Shown here one piece after another: positions 47,727 to 56,196 of a stretch of DNA of 64,000 bases. The stretch covers positions 1-64,000 of the forward strand of contig NZ_RJVG01000008.1 in NCBI RefSeq assembly GCF_003752155.1, written 5' to 3'. The notes below the pieces were generated by a model. That model worked only from the letters and a program-made list of their open reading frames with translations. It was not told where the DNA came from and did no database searches. The position numbers were made by a program, and so were the translations under genes. Each line of letters starts with the position of its first letter. Position 1 is the stretch's first letter. Origin of the DNA: Mobilisporobacter senegalensis (GTDB lineage Bacteria; Bacillota; Clostridia; Lachnospirales; Lachnospiraceae).

Positions 47727-49115
47727 ATGGAAAAATCAATGGATAAAATTGTTGCACTTGCAAAAGCAAGAGGATTTGTATACCCAGGTTCCGAAATCTA
47801 TGGAGGTCTTGCAAATACCTGGGATTATGGAAATCTGGGAGTGGAATTAAAAAATAATGTTAAAAAAGCATGGTGGTCAAAATTTATACAGGAAAATCCT
47901 TACAATGTAGGTGTTGACTGTGCAATTCTTATGAATCCACAGACCTGGGTAGCTTCTGGTCATCTTGGAAGCTTTTCTGATCCTCTTATGGATTGTAAAG
48001 AATGTCATGAAAGGTTTCGTGCCGATAAGATCATAGAAGATTATATGGCTGAGAACAATATTACAGTGGAAGGTTCTGTAGATGCATGGTCACATGAAGA
48101 TATGGCAAAATATATCGAAGAAAAGAATATTGAGTGCCCTACTTGTGGAAAACATAATTTTACGGATATTCGTCAATTCAATCTTATGTTTAAGACATTC
48201 CAGGGAGTTACAGAAGATGCTAAAAATACAGTTTATTTAAGACCTGAGACTGCACAAGGTATTTTTGTTAATTTTAAAAATGTTCAAAGAACATCAAGAA
48301 AGAAGATCCCATTTGGTATCGGTCAGATTGGTAAATCTTTCCGCAATGAAATCACTCCTGGTAACTTCACTTTCCGTACAAGAGAATTTGAACAAATGGA
48401 ACTTGAATTTTTCTGTGAACCAGATACAGATCTTGAATGGTTTGCTTATTGGAAACAGTTCTGTATTGACTGGTTAAAGAGACTCGGTATGAAAGAAGAA
48501 GAGATGAGAGTGCGTGACCATGACGCTGCAGAATTATCGTTTTATAGTAAAGCAACTACTGATATTGAATTCTTATTCCCATTTGGTTGGGGCGAATTAT
48601 GGGGAATTGCAGATAGAACAGACTATGACTTAACTCAGCATCAGAATGTATCTAAAGAAGATATGAGTTATTTTGATGATGAAAAGAAAGAAAGATATAT
48701 ACCATATGTTATTGAGCCATCTCTTGGAGCAGATCGTGTTACATTAGCATTCCTTTGTGGAGCATATGATGAAGAAGAAATTGGTGAAGGAGATATTCGT
48801 ACTGTACTTCGTTTCCATCCAGCATTAGCGCCAGTTAAGATTGGAGTACTTCCTTTATCTAAAAAATTAGCAGAAGGTGCTGAAAAAATCTTTACTGATT
48901 TAAGTAAATTATATAACTGTGAATATGATGACAGAGGTAACATTGGAAAACGTTACAGAAGACAGGATGAAATTGGTACACCTTTCTGTATCACATATGA
49001 TTTTGAATCTGAAACAGATGGTGCTGTAACTGTCCGTGACAGAGATACAATGGAACAGGAGCGTATTAAAATCACTGATTTAAAAGGATATTTTGAGAAA
49101 AAATTTGAATTTTAA
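47727..49115 (+). CDS. glyS: Glycyl-tRNA synthetase (homodimeric type)
   Basis: A class II synthetase of 462 residues. Visible are [20 protein letters not shown], the zinc-type cysteines [10 protein letters not shown] and [11 protein letters not shown], motif 2 [20 protein letters not shown], and motif 3 [15 protein letters not shown]. It is the alpha2 type, not the alpha2-beta2 type of E. coli. GAGGAAAG precedes the ATG. The 117-base leader contains a CTCAAA..TTTGAG hairpin but no T-box. Confidence 0.95.
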   Translation: MEKSMDKIVALAKARGFVYPGSEIYGGLANTWDYGNLGVELKNNVKKAWWSKFIQENPYNVGVDCAILMNPQTWVASGHLGSFSDPLMDCKECHERFRADKIIEDYMAENNITVEGSVDAWSHEDMAKYIEEKNIECPTCGKHNFTDIRQFNLMFKTFQGVTEDAKNTVYLRPETAQGIFVNFKNVQRTSRKKIPFGIGQIGKSFRNEITPGNFTFRTREFEQMELEFFCEPDTDLEWFAYWKQFCIDWLKRLGMKEEEMRVRDHDAAELSFYSKATTDIEFLFPFGWGELWGIADRTDYDLTQHQNVSKEDMSYFDDEKKERYIPYVIEPSLGADRVTLAFLCGAYDEEEIGEGDIRTVLRFHPALAPVKIGVLPLSKKLAEGAEKIFTDLSKLYNCEYDDRGNIGKRYRRQDEIGTPFCITYDFESETDGAVTVRDRDTMEQERIKITDLKGYFEKKFEF

Positions 49116-49120
49116 TTAAA

Positions 49121-49162
49121 GTTCAGCCATGTAGCAAAGGGAAATCGAGCTTATGGCTGAAC
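49121..49162. other. Inverted repeat after glyS
   Basis: GTTCAGCCAT (49121-49130) and ATGGCTGAAC (49153-49162) can form a 10-bp stem; without a T run it is a weak terminator at best. Confidence 0.45.
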
Positions 49163-49257
49163 TGCCATAAATAGTTTACACAAAATGTAAATAGAGTTAA
49201 TGTATATGAAAAAAACCAACAAATATTAAAAAAATGTTTCCTTAATTGGAAAGGTTA

Positions 49258-49266
49258 TGCTATAAT
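49258..49266 (+). promoter_or_regulatory. Extended -10 promoter of ppdK
   Basis: TGCTATAAT is an extended -10 element, leaving a leader of about 140 bases before ppdK. No clear -35 box is visible. Confidence 0.5.
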
Positions 49267-49410
49267 GTTTATTGGTGACTATTCATGCGGACAAGTAGTA
49301 ATATCAATTAATTGTGGGCATGATAGCATTATTATATCAATTATATAGAATTATTAGGAAGTTCTATAATAATGAAATAAATTCAAATTCTTAGGAGGTA
49401 ATGATTCAAA

Positions 49411-52032
49411 ATGGCAAAATGGGTATATTTGTTTAAAGAAGGAAAAGCTGATATGAAAAACCTTCTTGGCGGAAAAGGTGCTAACTTAGCAGAAATGACT
49501 AACTTAGGACTTCCAATCCCTCAAGGTTTTACTGTTACAACTGAGGCTTGTACAGACTATTATAATAGTGGAAAAAAAATCACGGATGAAATTCAAGGTC
49601 AAATCTTTGATGCAATTGCAGAATTAGAAAAAATCCAAGGTAAGAAATTCGGTGACACAGAAGATCCATTATTAGTATCAGTTCGTTCAGGAGCTAGAGC
49701 TTCCATGCCTGGTATGATGGACACAATCCTTAACTTAGGTCTTAATGATATCGCGGTTGAAGGATTTGCTAAGAAAACTGGTAATCCAAGATTTGCATAT
49801 GACTCATATAGAAGATTTATCCAAATGTTCTCTGATGTTGTTATGGAAATGAGCAAAACTTTCTTCGAAGGTATCTTAGATGAAATCAAAGAAGAAAAAG
49901 GCGCTAAATTTGATACAGACTTAACAGCAGATGATTTAAAAGAAGTAATTGCTAGATATAAAGCAATATATAAAGAAAAAATGGGAGATGAATTCCCACA
50001 AGATCCAAAAGTTCAATTAATTGAAGCAGTTACAGCAGTATTCCGTTCATGGGACAACCCTCGTGCCATCTACTACAGAAGAATGAACGATATCCCTGGA
50101 GACTGGGGAACAGCTGTTAACGTTCAGGCAATGGTATTTGGTAACATGGGTGAAACATCAGGTACTGGTGTTGCATTTACTCGTAACCCATCTACAGGTG
50201 AAGCTAAAATCTATGGTGAATATTTAATCAATGCTCAAGGTGAAGATGTTGTTGCTGGTATCAGAACTCCACTTCCTATCACCAGACTTGAACAAGATAT
50301 GCCAGAATGCTATAAAGAATTCATGGAAATCGCAACTAAGCTTGAAAATCACTACGCTGATATGCAAGATATGGAATTCACTATTCAAGAAGGAAAACTT
50401 TACTTCTTACAAACTCGTAATGGTAAGAGAACAGGCCCAGCGGCTCTTCAAATCGCTTGTGATTTAGTAGATGAAGGAAAGATTTCAAAAGAAACAGCAG
50501 TTTCCAGAATTGATGCAAAATCATTAGATCAATTATTACACCCAGCATTTGATCAGGCAGCTCTTAAAGCAGCAACACCAATTGGTAGTGCGCTTCCAGC
50601 TTCTCCAGGAGCGGCAGCTGGTAAAGTATACTTTACAGCTAATGATGCTAAAAATAATCATGAAAAAGGCGAAAGAGTCATCCTTGTTCGTCTTGAAACC
50701 TCACCAGAAGATATCGAAGGTATGCATGCAGCTGAAGGTATCTTAACAGTACGTGGTGGTATGACTTCTCACGCTGCCGTAGTTGCTCGTGGTATGGGTA
50801 CTGCTTGTGTATCTGGATGCGGTGAAATCAATATTAACGAAGAAGCTAAAGTGTTTACACTTGGTGGTGAAACTATCAAAGAAGGAGATTATATCTCACT
50901 TGATGGTTCAACAGGTAAAATCTATCTTGGAGATATGCCAACAGTAGAGGCATCTATTAGCGGTAACTTTGATAGAATTATGACTTGGGCTGATGAAATC
51001 AGAACATTAAAAGTAAGAACAAATGCAGATACTCCAGAAGATGCTGCGAATGCAGTAAAATTTGGTGCGGAAGGTATTGGTCTTTGCCGTACAGAGCATA
51101 TGTTCTTTAACGAAGATAGAATTCCAAAGATTAGAAAGATGATCCTTTCAAAGACAGTTGAAGCAAGAGAGGCAGCTCTTGAAGAATTAATTCCTTTCCA
51201 AAAGGCTGACTTTAAAGGTATCTACGAAGTTATGGAAGGAAGACCAGTTACAATCCGTTTCTTAGATCCACCTCTACATGAATTCGTTCCAACAGAAGAA
51301 GCTGATATCGTTGCACTTGCAAAAGATATGGGTCTTACTGTAGAAGAAGTAAAAGCTACTTGTGATTCATTACATGAATTCAACCCTATGATGGGACACA
51401 GAGGTTGCCGTCTTGCCGTAACTTATCCTGAAATTGCAGCAATGCAGACAAGAGCCGTTATGGAAGCAGCAATTGAAGTAAAGAATGAAAAAGGATTTGA
51501 TATCGTTCCTGAAATCATGATCCCACTTGTTGGAGAAAAACGTGAATTACAATTTGTAAAGGATGTTGTTGTTGAAACAGCAGAGAAAGTAAAAGCAGAA
51601 AAAGGATCTGACATTTCATACCATATTGGTACAATGATCGAAATCCCACGTGCTGCAATCCTTGCTGACGAAATTGCAGAAGAAGCTGAATTCTTCTCAT
51701 TTGGTACAAACGATTTAACTCAGATGACATTTGGATTCTCTCGTGATGATGCTGGTAAATTCTTAGATGCATATTATACCAATAAGATTTATGAATCAGA
51801 TCCATTTGCAAGACTTGATCAAGAAGGTGTTGGTCAACTTGTTAAGATGGCAGCTGAAAAAGGACGTAAGACAAGACCAGAAATTAAGCTTGGTATCTGT
51901 GGAGAGCACGGTGGAGATCCATCAACTGTTGAATTCTGCCACAATATTGGCCTTAACTATGTATCTTGCTCACCATTCCGTGTGCCAATCGCTAGATTAG
52001 CAGCAGCACAGGCAGTTCTTAATAATAAATAA
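49411..52032 (+). CDS. ppdK: Pyruvate, phosphate dikinase
   Basis: PPDK interconverts pyruvate, ATP and Pi with PEP, AMP and PPi, important in the PPi-linked glycolysis of anaerobes. The 873-residue protein is full length. It has the N-terminal ATP-grasp part (GGKGANLAEMTNLGLPIPQG), the phospho-histidine loop GGMTSHAAVVARGMGTACVS, and the C-terminal PEP barrel (IGLCRTEHMFF; FSFGTNDLTQMTFGFSRDD; GICGEHGGDPS). Codons are strongly optimised compared with neighbouring genes, suggesting very high expression. AGGAGG lies before the ATG. Confidence 0.97.
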   Translation: MAKWVYLFKEGKADMKNLLGGKGANLAEMTNLGLPIPQGFTVTTEACTDYYNSGKKITDEIQGQIFDAIAELEKIQGKKFGDTEDPLLVSVRSGARASMPGMMDTILNLGLNDIAVEGFAKKTGNPRFAYDSYRRFIQMFSDVVMEMSKTFFEGILDEIKEEKGAKFDTDLTADDLKEVIARYKAIYKEKMGDEFPQDPKVQLIEAVTAVFRSWDNPRAIYYRRMNDIPGDWGTAVNVQAMVFGNMGETSGTGVAFTRNPSTGEAKIYGEYLINAQGEDVVAGIRTPLPITRLEQDMPECYKEFMEIATKLENHYADMQDMEFTIQEGKLYFLQTRNGKRTGPAALQIACDLVDEGKISKETAVSRIDAKSLDQLLHPAFDQAALKAATPIGSALPASPGAAAGKVYFTANDAKNNHEKGERVILVRLETSPEDIEGMHAAEGILTVRGGMTSHAAVVARGMGTACVSGCGEININEEAKVFTLGGETIKEGDYISLDGSTGKIYLGDMPTVEASISGNFDRIMTWADEIRTLKVRTNADTPEDAANAVKFGAEGIGLCRTEHMFFNEDRIPKIRKMILSKTVEAREAALEELIPFQKADFKGIYEVMEGRPVTIRFLDPPLHEFVPTEEADIVALAKDMGLTVEEVKATCDSLHEFNPMMGHRGCRLAVTYPEIAAMQTRAVMEAAIEVKNEKGFDIVPEIMIPLVGEKRELQFVKDVVVETAEKVKAEKGSDISYHIGTMIEIPRAAILADEIAEEAEFFSFGTNDLTQMTFGFSRDDAGKFLDAYYTNKIYESDPFARLDQEGVGQLVKMAAEKGRKTRPEIKLGICGEHGGDPSTVEFCHNIGLNYVSCSPFRVPIARLAAAQAVLNNK

Positions 52033-52051
52033 TAATATAACCTAATAAATG

Positions 52052-52078
52052 AAAAAGAGGACGAAAGTCCTCTTTTTC
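52052..52078 (+). terminator. Terminator after ppdK
   Basis: AAAAAGAGGAC and GTCCTCTTTTT form an 11-bp stem around a GAAA loop. Confidence 0.9.
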
Positions 52079-52153
52079 ATTATTCCTGCAGCCTGAGTTG
52101 CTTGAAGGTTGAACTACTTCTGCATATTAAGAAACGGGTGTATAAAAAATAGT

Positions 52154-53080
52154 TTATTTTTTATATTGCAGATCGTACTTTTCAACTATTTTAGATAAAA
52201 AGTGCAGAAAATTCTCAGCATATGACTTGGGCTCTATAATTTCTAGATTTGTACCAAATCCAGCTATAAATTGGTAGCCAATATCGTCTTCAGGAACACA
52301 TATTGTTGCTAAGTAAGATTCAGGGCTATAGTACTCAACACTCATTCGTCCATATCTCTCGATAAAGTGATCCTTTATACTTGGAGAAATCAATGCCTTA
52401 ACTGTTACATTTTGTACACTATGCCTTTTTTCTGATTCTTGGTATGCTAAATAATCTCTAGGTATAAATGATTTTTTATCAATACTAAGTTTATCGGTTC
52501 TGGATAATTTAAATGTTCGATAGCTCATTCGATCTAAGCAATAACCTTTCAAATACCAACTCATTTCGCTAAAATGAAGTTGATATGGCTCTACGATTCT
52601 GTTTGTTTCACTACCGTTTTTATCTATATAAGAAAATGATACCAACTTGTTATTCATTATTGCTTCTTGGCACTTATAACAAATTTGGAGTATCTCTGCT
52701 CGACCGCTCCAATCATAGAATGACAATTGAATGGTATTCTCTATAGAATTTGAATTGACCATTGATTGAATTTTATTAATAGTTGTCTCTACTTCGTTGC
52801 TAACCAATATTTGTTCTAAGCCACTTAAGGCAGTTAATATATTCTGTAAGTCATTGCTACTTAAAAGACGTTTATCTAGTTTATATTCGTCCATAATACC
52901 GTAACCCCCATTAACTCCATTAATTGAATATATCGGAATATTAGTATAGCTTAGAGTTTCCATATCACGAAGTATCGTTCTCTTGGATACGCTAAATAAA
53001 TTTGAAAGTACCTTGGCCGAGACAATATCTTTTTGAAGTAATATCATAACTATAGAAATCAATCTCTCAATTTTATCCAT
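52154..53080 (-). CDS. WYL-domain transcriptional regulator (YafY-type)
   Basis: The 308-residue protein has an N-terminal winged helix-turn-helix (VSAKVLSNLFSVSKRTILRD), the following GVNGGYGI, and a WYL domain (KLVSFSYIDKNG, MSWYLKGYCLDRMSYRTFKL) with a C-terminal WCX region. WYL proteins sense ligands, often nucleic acids. I choose ATG 53080 (GTGGGTG six bases before it); the 26 codons upstream read through a palindrome and are unlikely. It is divergent from the VOC gene, with a 23-bp palindrome in between. Confidence 0.8.
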   Translation of the reverse strand: MDKIERLISIVMILLQKDIVSAKVLSNLFSVSKRTILRDMETLSYTNIPIYSINGVNGGYGIMDEYKLDKRLLSSNDLQNILTALSGLEQILVSNEVETTINKIQSMVNSNSIENTIQLSFYDWSGRAEILQICYKCQEAIMNNKLVSFSYIDKNGSETNRIVEPYQLHFSEMSWYLKGYCLDRMSYRTFKLSRTDKLSIDKKSFIPRDYLAYQESEKRHSVQNVTVKALISPSIKDHFIERYGRMSVEYYSPESYLATICVPEDDIGYQFIAGFGTNLEIIEPKSYAENFLHFLSKIVEKYDLQYKK

Positions 53081-53096
53081 ATTTACACCCACTGCA

Positions 53097-53118
53097 TACC
53101 GCAAGCGGTCTTGCGGTA
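53097..53118. promoter_or_regulatory. Small palindrome in the WYL gene leader
   Basis: TACCGCAAG-CGGT-CTTGCGGTA is a perfect 9-bp inverted repeat just upstream of the WYL start. It may be an autoregulatory operator or an mRNA hairpin. Confidence 0.45.
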
Positions 53119-53243
53119 CTGCCACAAATAAATAGGTTGAAAGAATCACGCGTGGCATCCTCCCTATAATTAATATTTTCTTCCAACCTTATTCTCCTAA
53201 ATGTTTATAAAAAGAGTTATTATATTCAGAATATATAAAAAAT

Positions 53244-53296
53244 ATTATAAGATATAATAGGTGACATATATAGTGTCACCTATTATATCTTATAAT
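53244..53296. promoter_or_regulatory. Perfect 23-bp inverted repeat between divergent genes
   Basis: The left arm 53244-53266 and the right arm 53274-53296 are exact complements around a seven-base loop; the inner arm ends are GGTGACA/TGTCACC. It lies between the WYL regulator and the VOC gene, 30 bases before the latter. It could be an operator, a terminator-like barrier or a mobile palindrome. Confidence 0.65.
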
Positions 53297-53325
53297 TGTG
53301 TATATAACAAGAAGGAGGTTTTAAC

Positions 53326-53790
53326 ATGTCAGTTATAGCATATTTAAATTTTGATGGAAATGCTACACAAGCAATTGATTTTTATTCGAGGGCATTTGAA
53401 TCAAATAATGTTAAAAAAGTAATGTTTAAGGATTTTCCACAAGACCCAAACTACCCATTACCAGAAGATGAATTGAATATGATTATGGAGTCTTCGCTAG
53501 AATTCGCTAGTGGAAAAATTATGATGTCAGATACCTTACCGTCTATGAAACAGATGACAGGCGAGGTGATTAAAGGTAATAATATGCTTATTAGTATCAT
53601 TATTGATGACAAGCAACTACTGGAAAAGTATTTTACTAATTTATCAGTGGAAGGTTATGTCATTATGCCTTTATCTAATATGCCATGGTCTTCTTGCTTT
53701 GGGATGCTAGTTGATAAGTTTGGGATTACATGGAAGTTTAATAGTGATGCAGACAAGTTTCTTGACAGTGTAATTATGAGTAAATCATAG
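53326..53790 (+). CDS. VOC family protein (PhnB-like)
   Basis: The 154-residue protein belongs to the glyoxalase/VOC fold, PhnB-like subgroup: AYLNFDGNATQAIDFYSRAF, IMMSDTLPS, and the C-terminal WSSCFGMLVDKFGITWKFN. Such proteins bind metal and act on small molecules, often as resistance or unknown enzymes. AAGGAGG lies before the ATG. It probably is the target of the divergent WYL regulator. Confidence 0.8.
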   Translation: MSVIAYLNFDGNATQAIDFYSRAFESNNVKKVMFKDFPQDPNYPLPEDELNMIMESSLEFASGKIMMSDTLPSMKQMTGEVIKGNNMLISIIIDDKQLLEKYFTNLSVEGYVIMPLSNMPWSSCFGMLVDKFGITWKFNSDADKFLDSVIMSKS

Positions 53791-53840
53791 CTATTTGTTC
53801 TAAGAGGTAGATTAGGTGATTGACAAACTTCTATAATAAA

Positions 53841-53880
53841 AGAGTGGTAACATGGACATGGATTATTACCACTTTTTTAT
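53841..53880 (+). terminator. Terminator after the VOC gene
   Basis: AGTGGTAA and TTACCACT form an 8-bp stem followed by seven T. Confidence 0.85.
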
Positions 53881-53960
53881 TGTAGATAACGAAGAATATT
53901 ACTTCAAATTCAATGTATATATTTTTACAGATGCAAAGAATCCTATAAGGAGAACAAAAC

Positions 53961-54536
53961 TTGGTTTATGAAAATGAGAAATTACTTATAATTTGCACAA
54001 GAGGAGACTTAAGAAACTGGTTACAAGAAAATTGTAATATTGAAAAATCTTGTTGGATTATGGTTAGTATAAAACCTACCACTGGTACATTGTTATATTT
54101 GGATGCAGTAGAGGAAGCCTTGTGTTATGGATGGATTGACGGAATCAAAAAGAAAATATCAGATAAAATATTAGCCCAGCGACTATCCCCAAGAAGTAAA
54201 AATAGTTCATGGACGGAATTAAACAAAGAACGTGTCCGTCGTCTTGAAAAATTAGGACTAATGACAGATGAAGGTAGAAAAGTACTTCCTGAGATGAACT
54301 ATGATTCATTTCAAATAGATAAATCCATTGAGCAAAGGCTGAAAGAGGAGGAGATTGTTTATGAAAAATTCTGTAGTTTCCCAGAACTTTACAAAAGGAT
54401 CCGAATTGATTCAATACAAAGTTATAAGAATAATCAAGAGTTGTTTGATAATAAATTAGATAAATTTATTAAAAATACAAAATATAATAAAATGTATGGG
54501 CAATGGAATGATAACGGTCGGCTTATTGACTACTAA
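53961..54536 (+). CDS. YdeI/OmpD-associated family protein
   Basis: The 191-residue protein starts at TTG 53961, seven bases after AAGGAGA; no in-frame ATG is available nearby. It matches the YdeI/OmdA family pattern: CWIMVSIKPTTGTLLYLDAV, EEALCYGWIDGIKK, RLSPRSKNSSWTELNKERV, and a C-terminal DUF1905-neighbour helical region. Function is poorly known; some members are linked to peptide resistance. It is the last gene of the small insertion after ppdK. Confidence 0.75.
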   Translation: MVYENEKLLIICTRGDLRNWLQENCNIEKSCWIMVSIKPTTGTLLYLDAVEEALCYGWIDGIKKKISDKILAQRLSPRSKNSSWTELNKERVRRLEKLGLMTDEGRKVLPEMNYDSFQIDKSIEQRLKEEEIVYEKFCSFPELYKRIRIDSIQSYKNNQELFDNKLDKFIKNTKYNKMYGQWNDNGRLIDY

Positions 54537-54581
54537 AAAAGTCATACTTAAAATGTTAATTTTAATGTACTTCCAAATTCA

Positions 54582-54628
54582 TTGCTCACCACTGAACTGC
54601 AGCAGCACAGGCAGTGTTGAATAAGTAA
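54582..54628 (+). pseudogene. Relic of a ppdK 3' end
   Basis: TTGCTCACCA (54582-54591) and GCAGCAGCACAGGCAGT (54599-54615), then TTGAATAAGTAA, repeat the last bases of ppdK (51966-52032) with an internal deletion. The final frame reads AAAQAVLNK-stop against AAAQAVLNNK-stop in ppdK, with different synonymous codons. It is therefore either an eroded second ppdK or a scar of insertion or conversion. Confidence 0.7.
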
Positions 54629-54708
54629 GAAATAGTTGAAATTTCAACGCTTTTCAATGGTTTGACTTGACTCAGACTGTATAAAGAATAACAAAAATAT
54701 AAAGTACA

Positions 54709-54742
54709 GCACCCTATCATATGAAATGGTAGGGTGTTTTTA
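54709..54742 (+). terminator. Terminator before the sdpRI operon
   Basis: GCACCCTATCAT and ATGGTAGGGTGT form a stem (one mismatch) followed by five T. Confidence 0.8.
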
Positions 54743-54821
54743 TTATGCTTATAAATTAATTTTGTACTTAGCCAAAATGAATTGAGTACATTTAGAAAGT
54801 GATAATATTAACATTTTATGG

Positions 54822-54869
54822 TTGACAAGATATTAATGCAATGATACTATTTAACTAAATAGTTAAATA
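54822..54869 (+). promoter_or_regulatory. Promoter and operator of the sdpR-type gene
   Basis: TTGACA (54822-54827), 17 bases and TACTAT (54845-54850) form the promoter. TATTTAACT-AAAT-AGTTAAATA (54848-54869) is a perfect palindrome overlapping the -10 box, as expected for ArsR/SdpR autorepression. Confidence 0.8.
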
Positions 54870-54881
54870 AGGAGGGCTGGT

Positions 54882-55151
54882 GTGGTGAACGTATTTAAAG
54901 CCTTAGGAGACTCGACAAGAAGAGAAATTCTTAAACTACTTAGTGAAAAAGATATGACAGCAGGCGAAATTTCAGAAAATTTTAATATGTCGAAACCAGC
55001 AATAACAAAGCATTTAGATATTCTGAGAGAAGCAGAGCTGGTATCTTCTGAAAAGGTAGGTTTGTATGTAATATATTCAATAAATTTATCCGTACTGCAA
55101 GAGTCCATCAGTAATTTTATGACATTTTTTAAAAAGGAGCAAGATAGATAA
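54882..55151 (+). CDS. sdpR: ArsR-family autorepressor, SdpR-like
   Basis: The 89-residue winged-helix protein contains VFKALGDSTRREILKLLSEKD, TAGEISENFNMSKPAITKHL and ILREAELVSSEKVG, the SdpR subgroup of ArsR regulators. It lacks the metal-binding cysteines of ArsR/SmtB. GTG 54882 and GTG 54885 are both possible after GGAGGG. Its TAA overlaps the ATG of the sdpI-like gene by one base, so translation is coupled. It should repress its own operon at the palindrome. Confidence 0.85.
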   Translation: MVNVFKALGDSTRREILKLLSEKDMTAGEISENFNMSKPAITKHLDILREAELVSSEKVGLYVIYSINLSVLQESISNFMTFFKKEQDR

Positions 55152-55747
55152 TGAATAAAAATTATAGTGTATATGAATTAGTAATTTGCATTTTGTCATT
55201 AATTATCGTGATAGGTGGATTCATGGCACCTAATACCAACATAATACTTTATATGATAGGAATCTTCATATTTGTTCTTTTGATTATATTCCATGTTTAT
55301 ACACCTAAAATTGCAAATTTATCTATAGATAATCCTAAAGTTAAGACTATGAGAAGAATGAATGTGTTCTCAATGGTATTAGTAGCATTCTGTTTTGGAA
55401 TCATAAATTGGTCATCGGAGTTACCGCTTATTAAAGAGAATCAAAGTATTATGAAATTTACAATTATTATTGTTGTTATGATTGGTATAGGAAACATTGC
55501 TCCCAAACTTCCGTACAACAGGTATATGGGATTGAGGTTGCCGTGGACAATTCGGGATGAAAAAACATGGAAAATAGCTCATCGGATAGTAGGGTACTTA
55601 ACTTTTCCAATAGTGATAATTATCCTGATTGGTGGATTGTTGGTTGATACTGAAGAATTTGCAAAATGGGGAATTATTGCATGGGTTGCCATTCCAAGCC
55701 TGTATTCTTGTTATTACTATTATATGAGGATATTGGGGAAGAATTAA
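55151..55747 (+). CDS. sdpI: SdpI-family immunity/membrane protein
   Basis: The 198-residue protein has about six hydrophobic segments. It carries the SdpI-family hallmark GNIAPKLPYNRYMGLRLPWT followed by IRDEKTWKIAHRIVG. In Bacillus, SdpI protects against the SdpC toxin and controls SdpR by sequestering it at the membrane. No sdpABC toxin genes are nearby, so it may serve as orphan immunity or envelope stress sensing. It is coupled to sdpR. Confidence 0.82.
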   Translation: MNKNYSVYELVICILSLIIVIGGFMAPNTNIILYMIGIFIFVLLIIFHVYTPKIANLSIDNPKVKTMRRMNVFSMVLVAFCFGIINWSSELPLIKENQSIMKFTIIIVVMIGIGNIAPKLPYNRYMGLRLPWTIRDEKTWKIAHRIVGYLTFPIVIIILIGGLLVDTEEFAKWGIIAWVAIPSLYSCYYYYMRILGKN

Positions 55748-55970
55748 TATAGCCAGACTTCGGGCTTTTACAAAGAATAAGAGTAGAAATAAGGATATTT
55801 CCATAGGATTCAGACGTCGTAACCTTTATTGAGATGATAAAATCTTAGCCCTAAGGTCAGCAATATTACCAGGACATAAATTAAATAATTTTAAAATAAA
55901 AGAGAAATTCCATCATTTTTTAAAGTTTAAAATTTATATTTCTTTCAAATGTATATTTTATATTTTTTAC

Positions 55971-55999
55971 TTGCATTCTTTAAATGGGGGTGCTATAGT
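55971..55999 (+). promoter_or_regulatory. Promoter of the liv/D-glutamate operon
   Basis: TTGCAT (55971-55976), a 17-base spacer and TATAGT (55994-55999). It implies a leader of roughly 190 bases. Confidence 0.6.
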
Positions 56000-56005
56000 A
56001 TCAAC

Positions 56006-56180
56006 CATAATTGATATTCAAATCTGACTTTCAAATGATTGAATGTTTAACATCCAGGTTCAGCATATCTTATTTTAAGATAGTTGAAGACGAGATGGAA
56101 ACGAAGAGGTTTCAACCCATATTAATGATTTATTGAACGATAATCGTTAATAAGGGCTGAAGCCTTTTTATATTAAAATT
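56006..56180 (+). promoter_or_regulatory. Structured leader with attenuator-like terminator
   Basis: The leader contains TTGAAGACGAG (56082-56092), which can face TTTCAA (56110-56115), then the hairpin AACGA-TAA-TCGTT (56137-56149). A terminator-like AAGGGCT/AGCCTTT with a T run lies at about 56152-56170, just before the ribosome site of livK. It lacks the T-box core and I cannot match it to a known riboswitch class. Confidence 0.45.
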
Positions 56181-56196
56181 TAAAGGAGGAGAATTT

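Noticed and set aside
53081-53158. 26-codon extension of the WYL regulator
   Set aside because: It reads through a palindrome and precedes the well-spaced GTGGGTG before ATG 53080.
56006-56180. T-box or glutamine riboswitch before livK
   Set aside because: Neither the T-box core nor the glnA-motif consensus is present.
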